From positions 186,001 through 250,000 of the forward strand of contig NZ_JBGGTQ010000007.1 in the NCBI RefSeq assembly GCF_041320705.1: a stretch of 64,000 nt of DNA, given 5' to 3'. Shown here piece after piece: positions 41,665 through 50,374 of this stretch (its first letter is position 1; every line of letters starts with the position of its first letter). This DNA is from Kineococcus mangrovi. Lineage in GTDB: Bacteria; Actinomycetota; Actinomycetes; Actinomycetales; Kineococcaceae. The notes under the pieces are model-generated. The model had not been told where the DNA came from and searched no databases. It saw only the letters and a list, made by a program, of their open reading frames with translations. The translations under genes and the position numbers were made by a program.

Positions 41665-43908
41665 GTGGGCCGAGACGGGCAGGCAGCGGGCACCGGACCG
41701 GGCCGCCCCCGCCAGCACCCGCCCACCGCCGGCACCTCGGTCGGGGCCCGCCTCACCCGCGCCCTCGGCCTCGTCGTCGCCCTGCTCCTGCTCGTCGCCG
41801 CCTCCGGCGCCGCCGGCCTGCTCGTCACCGGCTCCTCCGGCGCCCGCGAGACCCGGCTGCGCACGCTCGAAGCCGCCAACGCCGCCCTCCTGCTCACCCT
41901 CACCGACGCCGACACCGCCGTCCGCGACCACCAGGACACCCACCAACCCCAGACCCTGCAGACCTACCGGCGCGCCGTGCAGACCCTGCCCGCCCAACGC
42001 GCCCGCGTGGAACAGTCCCTCACCGACCCCCTGCAGCGCAGCCTGTTCGCCGAGCAGTCCCGGCTCACCGACACCTGGCTGCGAGCCACCGACCCCGACC
42101 GCGGCGCCGCCGACCTCACCGGCGCCACCACCCAGGCGCGCGCCTTCACCGACCTGCGCGGGGCCAGCGACCGCCTGGACACCCTCGTGCGCCACCAGCG
42201 CCACGCAGCCGCCCGCACCCAGACCCGGGTCCGCCACGGCGCCCTGGCCCTCACCGCCCTCACCCTGGCCGCGGCGCTCGCCGTCCTCGCCGGCACCGGT
42301 GCGCGCACCCGCCGCGCGCTCGTGGACCCCCTGCGCGCCCTCGTCGAGGTCCTGGACGCCCACGGCCGCGGGGACCGCAGCGCCCACGCCGACCCCGCGG
42401 CCGGACCGGCCGAGGTGCGCAGCGTCGCCCTGGCCGTCAACGACCTGGCCCGCGAGAACGCCCGCCTCCTGGCGGCCGCCGAGCGCTCGGCCCGGTTGCA
42501 CCGCCTCGCCGGCGACATCGGCCGCCAGGTCCGCGACCAGCTCCGCGCCGAGGACGCCGTGCGGGTCGCCGCGACGCGGCTGGGGCAGGAGCTGCGGGTG
42601 GGCCGGGTGTGGGTGCGGATGCTGCACGACGCGTCCACCCCCGCACGCGCCCCCGAGGGTGCGGGCCAGCGCCCCGGCCTCGGGGCCGTCGCCGGGCAGT
42701 GGGCCGCCCCCGGCCTGCAGCCCCTGGCCCCCGACGGCGGCGTGCTGCGTGCCGTCGACGGCGCCGACGGCTGGCTGCGCGAGCTGCACGCCTCCGGGGA
42801 GGTCCACGCCGTCCCCGACACCCGCACCCCGCGCGGGCGCCCGGCCCCGCCGGAGGGGTTCGCGCGCGAGACCGGCGCCCGGGCCCTGCTGCTCGTGCCC
42901 ATCGGCGTCGGCGACGCCCCCCGGGGCCTGCTGTCCGTGGCGTGCGGGGACGGCCCGCGCGAGTGGACCGTGGAGGAGGTCGAGCTGGCCCGCTCCGTCG
43001 CCGGCGACCTGTCCCGCGCCCTCGTCCTGGCCGACCTCTACCGGGCCCAGGAACGGCTGCTGGGGGAGCTGCGCGACGTGGAGGCGGTCAAGTCCGACCT
43101 GCTGGCCACCGTCTCGCACGAGCTGCGCACCCCGCTGACGAGCATCTCCGGCTACCTGGAACTCCTGCGCGACGGGGCCCTCGGCGAGGTCGGGGAGGAC
43201 GTCGCCGCGGTCCTGGGCATCCTCGACCGCAACACCGAACGCCTGCGCTCGCTCATCGAGGACCTCCTGCTGCTGTCCCGGGTGGAGTCCGCGCCCGCCA
43301 CCGAGGTCCGCGGGGCCAGCGCCGTCGCCGACCTGCTCACCGGCGCCCTGGCCGCGCTCCAGCCCGGCCCGGGCCGGGCCACCGTCCGCTGCACCACCGA
43401 CCCCGACGAGCTCGCCGGGCTGCGCGTGCCGGGCGAGGGTGAGCACCTGCGCCGCGCGCTGCTGGCCGTCCTCGACAACGCCGTGAAGTTCTCACCGGCC
43501 GGCTCCCTCGTCCGCGTCCACGTCGAGCACGACCCCCGGGAGGTGCGCGTCGTCGTGCAGGACGAGGGGATGGGCATCCCCGCGGCGGACCTGGCCGGCG
43601 TCTTCACCCGCTTCACCCGCGGGTCCAACGCCGCCGTCGCGCAGGTCCCCGGGACCGGCCTGGGGCTCACCATCGCCCGCGACCTGCTGCGCCTGCACGG
43701 CGGCGGCGTCGACCTGGACTCCGTCGAGGGCCGGGGCACCACCGCTACCGTGCGGTTGCCGCTGCTCACCGGCGCGACCCCCGCCCCCGCGACGGCGTCC
43801 GGGCCGAGGGCCGGCGCCTCGCCCCGACCGGGGCGCCTCGAGCCGATCGGGTCCGGCACACCCGCACCCCTCAGGACCGGCACCGCACCGGCCGATGGGG
43901 CCCGGTAG
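41665..43908 (+). CDS. Membrane sensor histidine kinase with GAF domain
   Basis: The 747-residue kinase has TM1 near 35-55 and an extracellular four-helix-type domain with two Asp/His-rich stretches (DADTAVRDHQDTHQ). TM2 lies near 195-215, followed by a HAMP-like segment, a GAF-like region, a HisKA domain (KSDLLATVSHELRTPLTSISGYLELL, phospho-acceptor His485) and a HATPase domain (NAVKFSP, DEGMGIP, GTGLGLTIARDLL). All catalytic boxes are intact. It lies between flhB and a single-domain receiver gene 34 bases downstream. A flagellar-class promoter puts a sensor kinase in the motility regulon. Confidence 0.92.
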   Translation: MGRDGQAAGTGPGRPRQHPPTAGTSVGARLTRALGLVVALLLLVAASGAAGLLVTGSSGARETRLRTLEAANAALLLTLTDADTAVRDHQDTHQPQTLQTYRRAVQTLPAQRARVEQSLTDPLQRSLFAEQSRLTDTWLRATDPDRGAADLTGATTQARAFTDLRGASDRLDTLVRHQRHAAARTQTRVRHGALALTALTLAAALAVLAGTGARTRRALVDPLRALVEVLDAHGRGDRSAHADPAAGPAEVRSVALAVNDLARENARLLAAAERSARLHRLAGDIGRQVRDQLRAEDAVRVAATRLGQELRVGRVWVRMLHDASTPARAPEGAGQRPGLGAVAGQWAAPGLQPLAPDGGVLRAVDGADGWLRELHASGEVHAVPDTRTPRGRPAPPEGFARETGARALLLVPIGVGDAPRGLLSVACGDGPREWTVEEVELARSVAGDLSRALVLADLYRAQERLLGELRDVEAVKSDLLATVSHELRTPLTSISGYLELLRDGALGEVGEDVAAVLGILDRNTERLRSLIEDLLLLSRVESAPATEVRGASAVADLLTGALAALQPGPGRATVRCTTDPDELAGLRVPGEGEHLRRALLAVLDNAVKFSPAGSLVRVHVEHDPREVRVVVQDEGMGIPAADLAGVFTRFTRGSNAAVAQVPGTGLGLTIARDLLRLHGGGVDLDSVEGRGTTATVRLPLLTGATPAPATASGPRAGASPRPGRLEPIGSGTPAPLRTGTAPADGAR

Positions 43909-43942
43909 ACCCCCCGCTCCTTCGAGGTCCAGGAGGACCCCC

Positions 43943-44332
43943 GTGGCACGAGTGCTCGTCGTCGAGGACGACCCGGACATCCGCCAGCTCGTCGAGCTGC
44001 GCCTGCGCGGCCTCGGCCACCGCGTCGTGTCCGCCCCCTCCGGCGCGCAGGCGCTCGAGGTCATCGCCGAGCGAGGTGCCCCCGAGGTCGTCGTGCTCGA
44101 CGTGGCCATGCCCGGCATGACCGGGCTGGAGGTCCTGCGGACCCTGCGCGCCCAGCCCGAGCACGCCGACCTGCCGGCGATCTTCCTGTCGGCCCGGGTG
44201 CGCCCGGAGGACATCGCCGCGGGGGAGGAGCTCGGCGCCGTCTACCTCACCAAGCCCTTCGTGGTCAGCGCCCTGGCCGGGGCCATCGAGAAGGTCCTGC
44301 GGACCAGCGCCCAGACCACCGGGGGCTGGTGA
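43943..44332 (+). CDS. Single-domain response regulator
   Basis: The 129-residue receiver has no output domain. The acidic pocket is VVEDDPD, the phosphorylation site is Asp53 (VVVLDVAMPGM), with Ser in IFLSAR and Lys104 in YLTKPF, so it should be active. GTG start with AGGAGG upstream. It follows the hybrid-free kinase and is its likely partner. It could act like CheY or SpoIIAA-type relays, but FliM in this window lacks the usual CheY-binding peptide. Confidence 0.88.
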   Translation: MARVLVVEDDPDIRQLVELRLRGLGHRVVSAPSGAQALEVIAERGAPEVVVLDVAMPGMTGLEVLRTLRAQPEHADLPAIFLSARVRPEDIAAGEELGAVYLTKPFVVSALAGAIEKVLRTSAQTTGGW

Positions 44333-44354
44333 CCCCCGCCCGCACCCGCCCCCG

Positions 44355-44389
44355 CGAACCCCGCCCGCCGTCCCGGCAGGCGGGGTTCG
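44355..44389 (+). terminator. Terminator after the response regulator
   Basis: Stem CGAACCCCGCC (44355-44365) and GGCGGGGTTCG (44379-44389), 11 bp perfect, with a 13-base loop, 22 bases after the stop. Confidence 0.65.
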
Positions 44390-44499
44390 TCGCGTCCACC
44401 CCCACCTCGTCCAGCGACCTCGTCCAGCCACCTCGTCCCGCCACCCCGTCCACCCGGTCCGTCCCCGCGCGCCGCGGGCAGGTGCCCCCGGGCGGGTGG

Positions 44500-44527
44500 C
44501 TCAAGCCCTCGCCCCGGTCTGCCGAAG
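44500..44527 (+). promoter_or_regulatory. Sigma-28-like promoter of the flhA operon
   Basis: CTCAAG (44500-44505), 16 bases, CCGAAG (44522-44527). The predicted leader to the flhA GTG is about 85 nt and carries the perfect dyad at 44583-44596. Confidence 0.68.
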
Positions 44528-44582
44528 GAGGCAGTGGCCAGGACGGCCGCAGCAGGCCACGGACCGGCCGCTGGACGAGGGA

Positions 44583-44596
44583 CACCCGAACGGGTG
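44583..44596. promoter_or_regulatory. CACCCGAACGGGTG dyad in the flhA leader
   Basis: A 6+6 perfect inverted repeat with an AA centre, 22 bases before the flhA start. It is the most symmetric copy of the recurrent motif. Lying in the leader, it could be a repressor site or form a small RNA hairpin. Confidence 0.5.
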
Positions 44597-44618
44597 CCCG
44601 CGCGAGACAGGCGGTGCA

Positions 44619-46673
44619 GTGCGACTTCGCAACCTTCCCCAGTTGGCGGTGCCCACGGGCGTCGTCGGGATCGTCCTGCTGCTCGTCGTGCCCATGCCGG
44701 CGGCGCTGCTGGACTTCCTCATCGCGCTCAACATCACGCTCTCGGTCGTCGCGCTGCTGGTGACGATGTTCGTCAAGCGACCGCTGGACTTCTCCGTCTT
44801 CCCCTCGCTCATCCTGGTGCTGACGCTGTTCCGCCTCGGCCTGAACGTCGCCTCGACCCGCCTGGTGCTGTCCAACGGCTACGCGGGCAAGGTCATCGAG
44901 GCCTTCGGGCACTTCGTCATCGCCGGTTCGCTGGTCATCGGCATGGTGATCTTCCTGATCCTGGTCGTCATCCAGTTCGTCGTCATCACCAAGGGCGCCG
45001 AGCGCGTCGCCGAGGTCGGCGCCCGCTTCACCCTGGACGCGATGCCCGGCAAGCAGATGGCGATCGACGCCGACCTGAACGCCGGTCTCATCGACGAGGA
45101 CGAGGCCCGGCGTCGCCGCGCCGACGTCACCGCCGAGGCCGACTTCTACGGCGCCATGGACGGTGGCTCGAAGTTCGTCAAGGGCGACGCCATCGCCGGC
45201 ATCGTCATCGTGCTGATCAACCTCATCGGCGGGTTCGCCATCGGGATGGTCCAGCACGGCCTCGGCCCGGGCGAGTCGATCAACAAGTACGCGTTGCTGA
45301 GCATCGGTGACGGTCTCGTCTCCCAGGTGCCCGCGCTGCTGCTGAGCGTCGCCACCGGCCTCATCGTCACCCGCTCCACCGGGACCGGGGACATGGGCGG
45401 GGAGGCGATCAAGCAGCTCGGCCAGCAGAAGATGGCGTTCCAGATCGCCGGGGGCGCCATGCTCGTCCTGGCGCTGATCCCCAGCATGCCCAAGCTGCCG
45501 TTCCTGACCATCGGCGCCCTGGCGATCTTCGCCTCCACCCGGATCGCCAAGCGGGACAAGCAGGCCGCGCGCGAGAGCGCCCTGGCCGAGCTGGCGCCCG
45601 CGCCGGTCAACCCCAACGAGGCCGCCGAGAACCTGCTCGAGGAGATGCGCGTCGACCCCCTCGAGGTCGTCCTGGCCCCCGACCTCGTCGACCTCGTCGA
45701 CACCTCCGGCGGCGGCGACCTGCTCGAGCGCGTGCGCGCGCTGCGCCGCAAGATCGCCCTGGAGCTGGGTCTGGTCGTCCCGCCGGTGCGCACCCGCGAC
45801 TCCCTGGACCTGCCGATGTCGACGTACGCGGTCCGCATCTCCGGGGTCGAGGTCGCCCGCGGCACCGCCCCGCCCGGGCAGGTCCTGGCCCTGGGGGACA
45901 ACCTCGACGGCCTGCCGGGCCGGGCGACGGTCGAGCCGGTCTTCGGGCTGGCCGGCAAGTGGATCCCCGCCGAGCTGCGCCACCAGGCCCAGCTCACGGG
46001 CGCCACCGTCGTCGACCGCGCCAGCGTGCTCATCACCCACCTGGGCGAGCTGGTGCGCAGCCACGCCCCGCGCCTGCTCTCGCGCGAGGACGTCCGCTCG
46101 CTGGTGGAGGCGCTCAAGCGCACCCACCCCGCGGTCGTCGACGAGCTCACCCCCGCGGTCCTCACCCTCGGGGAGGTCCAGCGCGTCCTGCAGGCGATGC
46201 TCGACGAGACCGTCCCCATCCGCGACCTCGCCCGCATCTTCGAGGCGCTCTCGCTGCGCGCCAAGGCCGGCAGCGACCTCGACGGGCTCGTGGAGGCCTC
46301 CCGGCGCGCCCTGGGCCCGGCCGTGGCGGCCGTGCACGAGCAGGACGGGACCCTGCACGTCATCACGCTGGACCCGGTCCTGGAGCAGCAGCTGGCCGAG
46401 TCGCTGCGCCCGGGGGAGCACGGCGCGAGCCTGGCCCTGGACGCCCGCACCGCCGAGCACCTGGTGACGGCCTCAAGTTCGTGCCTGGAACGTGCCGAAG
46501 GGCAGGGCATCAGCGCGGTCCTGGTCTGCGCACCCCCGCTGCGCGCCCCCCTGCGGCGCCTGCTGAAGGTGGCGGTCGGCCGCCTGCACGTCCTGTCCTA
46601 CGACGACGTGAGCAACCACCCCCGGATCGAGACGGTTGGATCGGTGAGCGGTGTCCATGCACTTGCTTCTTGA
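44619..46673 (+). CDS. flhA: Flagellar export apparatus protein FlhA
   Basis: FlhA, 684 residues, is the large export-gate component. The N-terminal half has about eight helices: VPMPAALLDFLIALNITLSVVALLVTMFVKRPLDFSVFPSLILVLTLFRLGLNVASTRLVL is the FHIPEP-family signature. The cytoplasmic half ends with LLSREDVRSLVEALKRTHPAVVDELTPAVLTLGEVQRVLQAMLDETVPIRDL, also conserved. GTG 44619 is chosen because it is the first in-frame start after the promoter and leaves about 10 residues before the conserved opening. Overlaps the next gene by 17-23 bases. Confidence 0.95.
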   Translation: MRLRNLPQLAVPTGVVGIVLLLVVPMPAALLDFLIALNITLSVVALLVTMFVKRPLDFSVFPSLILVLTLFRLGLNVASTRLVLSNGYAGKVIEAFGHFVIAGSLVIGMVIFLILVVIQFVVITKGAERVAEVGARFTLDAMPGKQMAIDADLNAGLIDEDEARRRRADVTAEADFYGAMDGGSKFVKGDAIAGIVIVLINLIGGFAIGMVQHGLGPGESINKYALLSIGDGLVSQVPALLLSVATGLIVTRSTGTGDMGGEAIKQLGQQKMAFQIAGGAMLVLALIPSMPKLPFLTIGALAIFASTRIAKRDKQAARESALAELAPAPVNPNEAAENLLEEMRVDPLEVVLAPDLVDLVDTSGGGDLLERVRALRRKIALELGLVVPPVRTRDSLDLPMSTYAVRISGVEVARGTAPPGQVLALGDNLDGLPGRATVEPVFGLAGKWIPAELRHQAQLTGATVVDRASVLITHLGELVRSHAPRLLSREDVRSLVEALKRTHPAVVDELTPAVLTLGEVQRVLQAMLDETVPIRDLARIFEALSLRAKAGSDLDGLVEASRRALGPAVAAVHEQDGTLHVITLDPVLEQQLAESLRPGEHGASLALDARTAEHLVTASSSCLERAEGQGISAVLVCAPPLRAPLRRLLKVAVGRLHVLSYDDVSNHPRIETVGSVSGVHALAS

Positions 46674-49206
46674 CGGCTCCGACCTGGGCGAGCTCCTCGC
46701 CCAGGTCCGCACCCAGCACGGACCGGCGGCGCGCGTCGTGCGCGCCGAGCGCATCCGTTCCGGCGGCGTGGCCGGTTTCTTCAGCAAGGAACGCTACGAG
46801 GTGACCGTCGAGGTGGACGGCGCCGGAGGGGACGACGTGACCCACGCCGAGGACCGGAGCGAGGACCAGACCGAGGACCGGGTCGAGGAGCGGACCGGCA
46901 GCGCGGGACCGGACCGGTCCGCGCAGGCTCCGGAGGTCGAGGAGCGCGAAGCCCTCGACTTCGAGGCGCTGCTCGCCGCGGCCGACGCCGCCGAGACGGC
47001 GGCCGGCACCCCCGCCACCCCTCCCGTCGCGGTGAGCGCCGCGGCACCCGTGGACCCTGCCGGCGACGAGTTCGAGTCCGCCCGGGCCGGGCTGCTGGAG
47101 GTGCTGCGCGCCTCGCACCAGGGGCCCGCGGAGCCCACCCCCGAGGCCGGGCTCAAGGTGCGCGCCGCGGATGCCGAGGACCGGGGTGTGATCGCGCGAA
47201 CGGGTGAGGACCAGCACGCTGCGTCGAACGACCTCGCCCACCTGGGTGAGCTCACGGCCGACGTGACCGACGTGGCCGACGTCGCCGACGTCGCCGACGT
47301 GGCCCACGTGGCGTCGGTGCAGGACGACCGCGCCGGTCAGCACTCCGAGGACCGCGCGGATGGACCGGCCGACGAGTCCGGTCCGGAGGCCTTCGAGGCC
47401 GAGCTGCTGGAGCAGGCCCGGTCCGAGATCGAGCGGGCCGAGCTGGCCCGCGCCGACGCCGAGCGGGCCGACGCCGAGCGGGCCGCCCGGGCGCGTGCGG
47501 ACGCCGCACGTGCCGCCGCCGAACGAGCCCTGGAAGAGGAGCGGATGCAGCAGGTGGACAGGGAGCGCCGGGAGACCGAGCGCGCCGAGCAGGCCCGTCG
47601 GGAGGCGGCCCGCGCCCAGGAGGTGCGCCGGGAGGCCGCCCGTGCCGACGTCCGTCGCCGGCAAGCCGAGCGCCTCGGCGGCCCGCGGCCCCAGAGCGCC
47701 ACCCGGGGCACCCCCCAGGTGCCCGGCAGGTCCCTCGGTGACGTGCTCGCCGCCGCGGACGCCGCGGACGGCACCGACCGTCTGGGGGCGATGTTCGCCG
47801 CCGGTCAGACGGGGCAGCGCCACCCCGGTCCGGGTGTCGAGCGGGGTGTCGAGCGGGGGGCCGGGGGCCCGGTCGCCGAGCGCGTGGCCCGCCCGCACCG
47901 GCCGATCTCGACCGAGAGCGACTCCTTCGCCCGCACCATGGCCGCGATGCGCTCGGGCGCCACGCGAACCCCTGCGACGGGAGTAACGGCTGATGTACGC
48001 TCCGTGACCACGCCGGTGCGTCCCGTTCGTCCCCGTCCGGGGCACCCCGGCGCTCGACCCGCTCGCACCCCGGAGGAACGCGTGTCCGATCAGTTCGGGA
48101 CCACGAACGGCGCCACCCGCGAGGGACGCGGCCCGGCCCGCCGTCCGGAGCTGCGCCGTCCCGCTGCCGTCGAGGACCAGTTCGGTGACCAGTTCGCCGA
48201 TCAGTTCGCCGATCAGTTCGGTGACCAGTTCGGTGACCGCTTCGAGGTGGAGCGTCACACCGGCCGGGCCGCGGACCGCCGGGGCGAGTGGGCGCACGAC
48301 TACGACCAGCTCGAGCAGCAGGTCCTCCCGCAGGACTCCTACGGGCAGTCCTCCTACCCGCAGGACCCCTACCCGCAGGAGTCCCGCGAGGAGGGGTACG
48401 ACACCGGCTACGAGCGCCAGGACGAGCGTCCGGCCCGCAGCTACCCGCCCGCCGCCCGCGCCACCGAGCGCGTCGCGGACCGGGCCCTCGATCGCGGCAG
48501 TGATCGAACCAGTGACCGAGCGGTGAACCGCGATGGGGACGACAACGAGGCGATGACCATGGATCTGACTTACCGTGAACCCGTGACCACCTACAGTGAC
48601 CGTCCTGGTGCGTCCCGCATGGCCTACCGCGAGCCGCAGGACACCGGCGACGTGCTGCGCCTGGCCCGTGACATCGACGTGCCCACCCCGCTGCGCGTGG
48701 GGGCCGGTGAACTCGTCGTCGTCATCGGCGAGGCCGACGCCGTCGTGGCCGCCGCGCTGCTGGTCGCCGACGAGGTCGGCTCCGAGGCGCCCCTCGTCCT
48801 GGGCCGTGCCGACGTGCAGAACACCGTGACCGCCGACGAGCTGCCGGCCCGCCAGGACCAGGCCCGCCGGTGGAGCGCCCCGCTGACGGTGGCCGTCCCG
48901 GCCCGCCCGACCGGCGCCGACGCCGAGCGCGCGGCCCGCATGGCCGCCGAGATCGGCGCCGCCTCGGTCGTCGTCTGCGTCGACGCCACCCGCCGCAGCC
49001 ACGCCGTCGCCAGCCTCCTGCGCGCCCTGGAGAGCGTCGGGCTGCCGGCGCGCCGCCTGGCCGTGCACCGCGCCGCCGAGAGCCCGGACCCGCTGGACGT
49101 CCTGTCCCTGGACGTGCCCGTCGGCTTCCTCGACGGCCGTCCCGCCACCTCCGGTGCGTGGGCGGGCCTGCTGCTGGACGCCGCCGGCGATCCCGGCCTG
49201 CGCTGA
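46651..49206 (+). CDS. FlhF-like protein with long insertion and no P-loop
   Basis: The protein has 851 residues (ATG 46657 is an alternative start). The first ~55 residues, LLLDGSDLGELLAQVRTQHGPAARVVRAERIRSGGVAGFFSKERYEVTVEVDGA, match the N-terminal domain of FlhF, the SRP-type GTPase that places flagella. About 600 residues of charged, repetitive sequence follow: DVADVADVADVAHVA, a long ERAELARADAERADAER coiled coil, and QFGDQFADQFADQFGDQF repeats. The C-terminal ~180 residues fit the FlhF fold in length and strand pattern, but VVVIGEADAVVAAALL stands where GxxGxGKT should be, and no DTAGR or TKxD is present. It follows flhA, as flhF does. Probably a non-GTPase scaffold form. Confidence 0.7.
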   Translation: MSMHLLLDGSDLGELLAQVRTQHGPAARVVRAERIRSGGVAGFFSKERYEVTVEVDGAGGDDVTHAEDRSEDQTEDRVEERTGSAGPDRSAQAPEVEEREALDFEALLAAADAAETAAGTPATPPVAVSAAAPVDPAGDEFESARAGLLEVLRASHQGPAEPTPEAGLKVRAADAEDRGVIARTGEDQHAASNDLAHLGELTADVTDVADVADVADVAHVASVQDDRAGQHSEDRADGPADESGPEAFEAELLEQARSEIERAELARADAERADAERAARARADAARAAAERALEEERMQQVDRERRETERAEQARREAARAQEVRREAARADVRRRQAERLGGPRPQSATRGTPQVPGRSLGDVLAAADAADGTDRLGAMFAAGQTGQRHPGPGVERGVERGAGGPVAERVARPHRPISTESDSFARTMAAMRSGATRTPATGVTADVRSVTTPVRPVRPRPGHPGARPARTPEERVSDQFGTTNGATREGRGPARRPELRRPAAVEDQFGDQFADQFADQFGDQFGDRFEVERHTGRAADRRGEWAHDYDQLEQQVLPQDSYGQSSYPQDPYPQESREEGYDTGYERQDERPARSYPPAARATERVADRALDRGSDRTSDRAVNRDGDDNEAMTMDLTYREPVTTYSDRPGASRMAYREPQDTGDVLRLARDIDVPTPLRVGAGELVVVIGEADAVVAAALLVADEVGSEAPLVLGRADVQNTVTADELPARQDQARRWSAPLTVAVPARPTGADAERAARMAAEIGAASVVVCVDATRRSHAVASLLRALESVGLPARRLAVHRAAESPDPLDVLSLDVPVGFLDGRPATSGAWAGLLLDAAGDPGLR

Positions 49207-49220
49207 CGGCCCGTCCGACG

Positions 49221-49952
49221 ATGGCCCGACGCACCCCGGCAGGGGCCGAGCTGACCCGCCCGGCCCCTGCGCACTGGCCCGGTCTGAACGAGCGGGTGTG
49301 GGTCGAGGTGCAGATGCCGGACGCCTTCGGCGGGGAGGTCGTGCGCATCCCCACCCGCATCGAGGACGCGCACGAGGGCAGCCTCGTCGTGGCCGCCCCC
49401 AGCTTCCGCGGTGACCTGCACGTAGTCGCCCCCGGGCTGGCGGTGGCGGTGTGCTGGGCCGGCCGGCGCGGTCAGTCCCGCCAGGAGTTCCTGCTCGCCG
49501 AGGTCGTCCGGCGCCGCGTCCCGGCCTGGGACCTGGCCCCGTGCAGCGACGTCGTGGTCGAGCAGCGACGCCGGTACGCCCGGGTCCCGGCCTCCGGGGG
49601 CGTGCACCTCACCTGCGTCCACGGCGACCCGCTGGCCGCCGAGACCGATCCGGACGACCCGCTCGAGGAGCCGGCCGTGCAGGCCCGGCTCCTCGACCTG
49701 TCCGAGGGCGGCTCGGCCCTGTCCGTGCCCGTGGGCACCTGGGTGCGGCTGGGCCGGCTGGTGCGGCTCTCCTTCGACCTCGAGGGCTTCGGGGTGGACC
49801 AGGAGGGCCAGGTCGTGCGGACGCTGGACTCCCTGGAGACCGACCGGTTGGAGGTCGTGGTGGCCTTCGCCGAACCCGTCGCCGCCGCCGACCGGCTGCG
49901 CCGGTACGTCATGCAGACCCAGATCAGGCAACGTCGAGGAGGAGACCGATGA
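49221..49952 (+). CDS. PilZ-domain c-di-GMP effector (YcgR-like)
   Basis: The 243-residue protein has an N-terminal YcgR-type beta domain (LNERVWVEVQMPDAFGGEVVRIPTRIEDAHEGSLVVAAPSF). A C-terminal PilZ domain follows with both c-di-GMP-binding parts: EQRRRYARVPA (RxxxR) and LDLSEGGSALSVP (D/NxSxxG). Proteins of this layout act as a brake on the flagellar motor when c-di-GMP is high. ATG start 14 bases after the FlhF-like gene. Its stop overlaps the next gene by 4 bases. Confidence 0.9.
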   Translation: MARRTPAGAELTRPAPAHWPGLNERVWVEVQMPDAFGGEVVRIPTRIEDAHEGSLVVAAPSFRGDLHVVAPGLAVAVCWAGRRGQSRQEFLLAEVVRRRVPAWDLAPCSDVVVEQRRRYARVPASGGVHLTCVHGDPLAAETDPDDPLEEPAVQARLLDLSEGGSALSVPVGTWVRLGRLVRLSFDLEGFGVDQEGQVVRTLDSLETDRLEVVVAFAEPVAAADRLRRYVMQTQIRQRRGGDR

Positions 49953-50191
49953 CCGCGATCGTGCTGGCCCTGAGCCTGCTGCTGGCCGGGCCCTCGATCC
50001 TGGCCGTGGCCGAGGGCACCGGGGACGTGGACGCGGCGCTGCTGCACCTCGTGCTCGCCCTGGTGGTGTGCTCGGTGGGGGCCCAGGTGGTGCGCACGGT
50101 CGTGCGCGGCTACCAGGACCAGAGCGCCGGCACCCCCGACGGGCAGCCGGAGGCCGAGCCGAACCCCGGCCGTCGCCGCGAGGACCTCTGA
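49949..50191 (+). CDS. Small two-TM membrane protein
   Basis: The protein has 80 residues: a signal-like first helix (IVLALSLLLAGPSILAV), a short loop, a second helix (LLHLVLALVVCSVGAQVV) and a charged C-terminal tail. I do not recognise it. The 4-base overlap with the PilZ gene and AGGAGG before the ATG make it a real coupled gene, perhaps a membrane partner of the PilZ protein. Confidence 0.72.
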   Translation: MTAIVLALSLLLAGPSILAVAEGTGDVDAALLHLVLALVVCSVGAQVVRTVVRGYQDQSAGTPDGQPEAEPNPGRRREDL

Positions 50192-50210
50192 CCCACCCCG
50201 GGCGCCCTCG

Positions 50211-50270
50211 TCCGGCACCGTCCGGCACCGACCGGCACCGTTCGGCACCGTCCGGCACCGTCCGGCGCAG
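50211..50270 (+). repeat. Six 10-bp tandem repeats upstream of csrA
   Basis: The unit TCCGGCACCG is repeated six times from 50211 to 50270; copies 1, 2 and 5 are perfect and the others differ at one to three bases. The period is near one DNA helical turn. It lies between the small membrane gene and the csrA promoter. Confidence 0.8.
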
Positions 50271-50362
50271 CGGCGACCACCGCCCGTCCCCGTCCCGGGG
50301 GCGGGCGGTGTCGTCGTTCCCGGATGTAACGCGAACGACATAGCCGACCACGTGTCGTCACC

Positions 50363-50368
50363 TACACT
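50363..50368 (+). promoter_or_regulatory. -10 element of csrA (leaderless)
   Basis: TACACT ends 6 bases before the csrA ATG, and there is no ribosome site, so csrA is likely transcribed from its own start codon. Confidence 0.5.
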
Positions 50369-50374
50369 GGCCCC

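Noticed and set aside
50211-50270. Possible CRISPR array
   Set aside because: The 10-bp units are contiguous with no spacers, and no cas genes are present.
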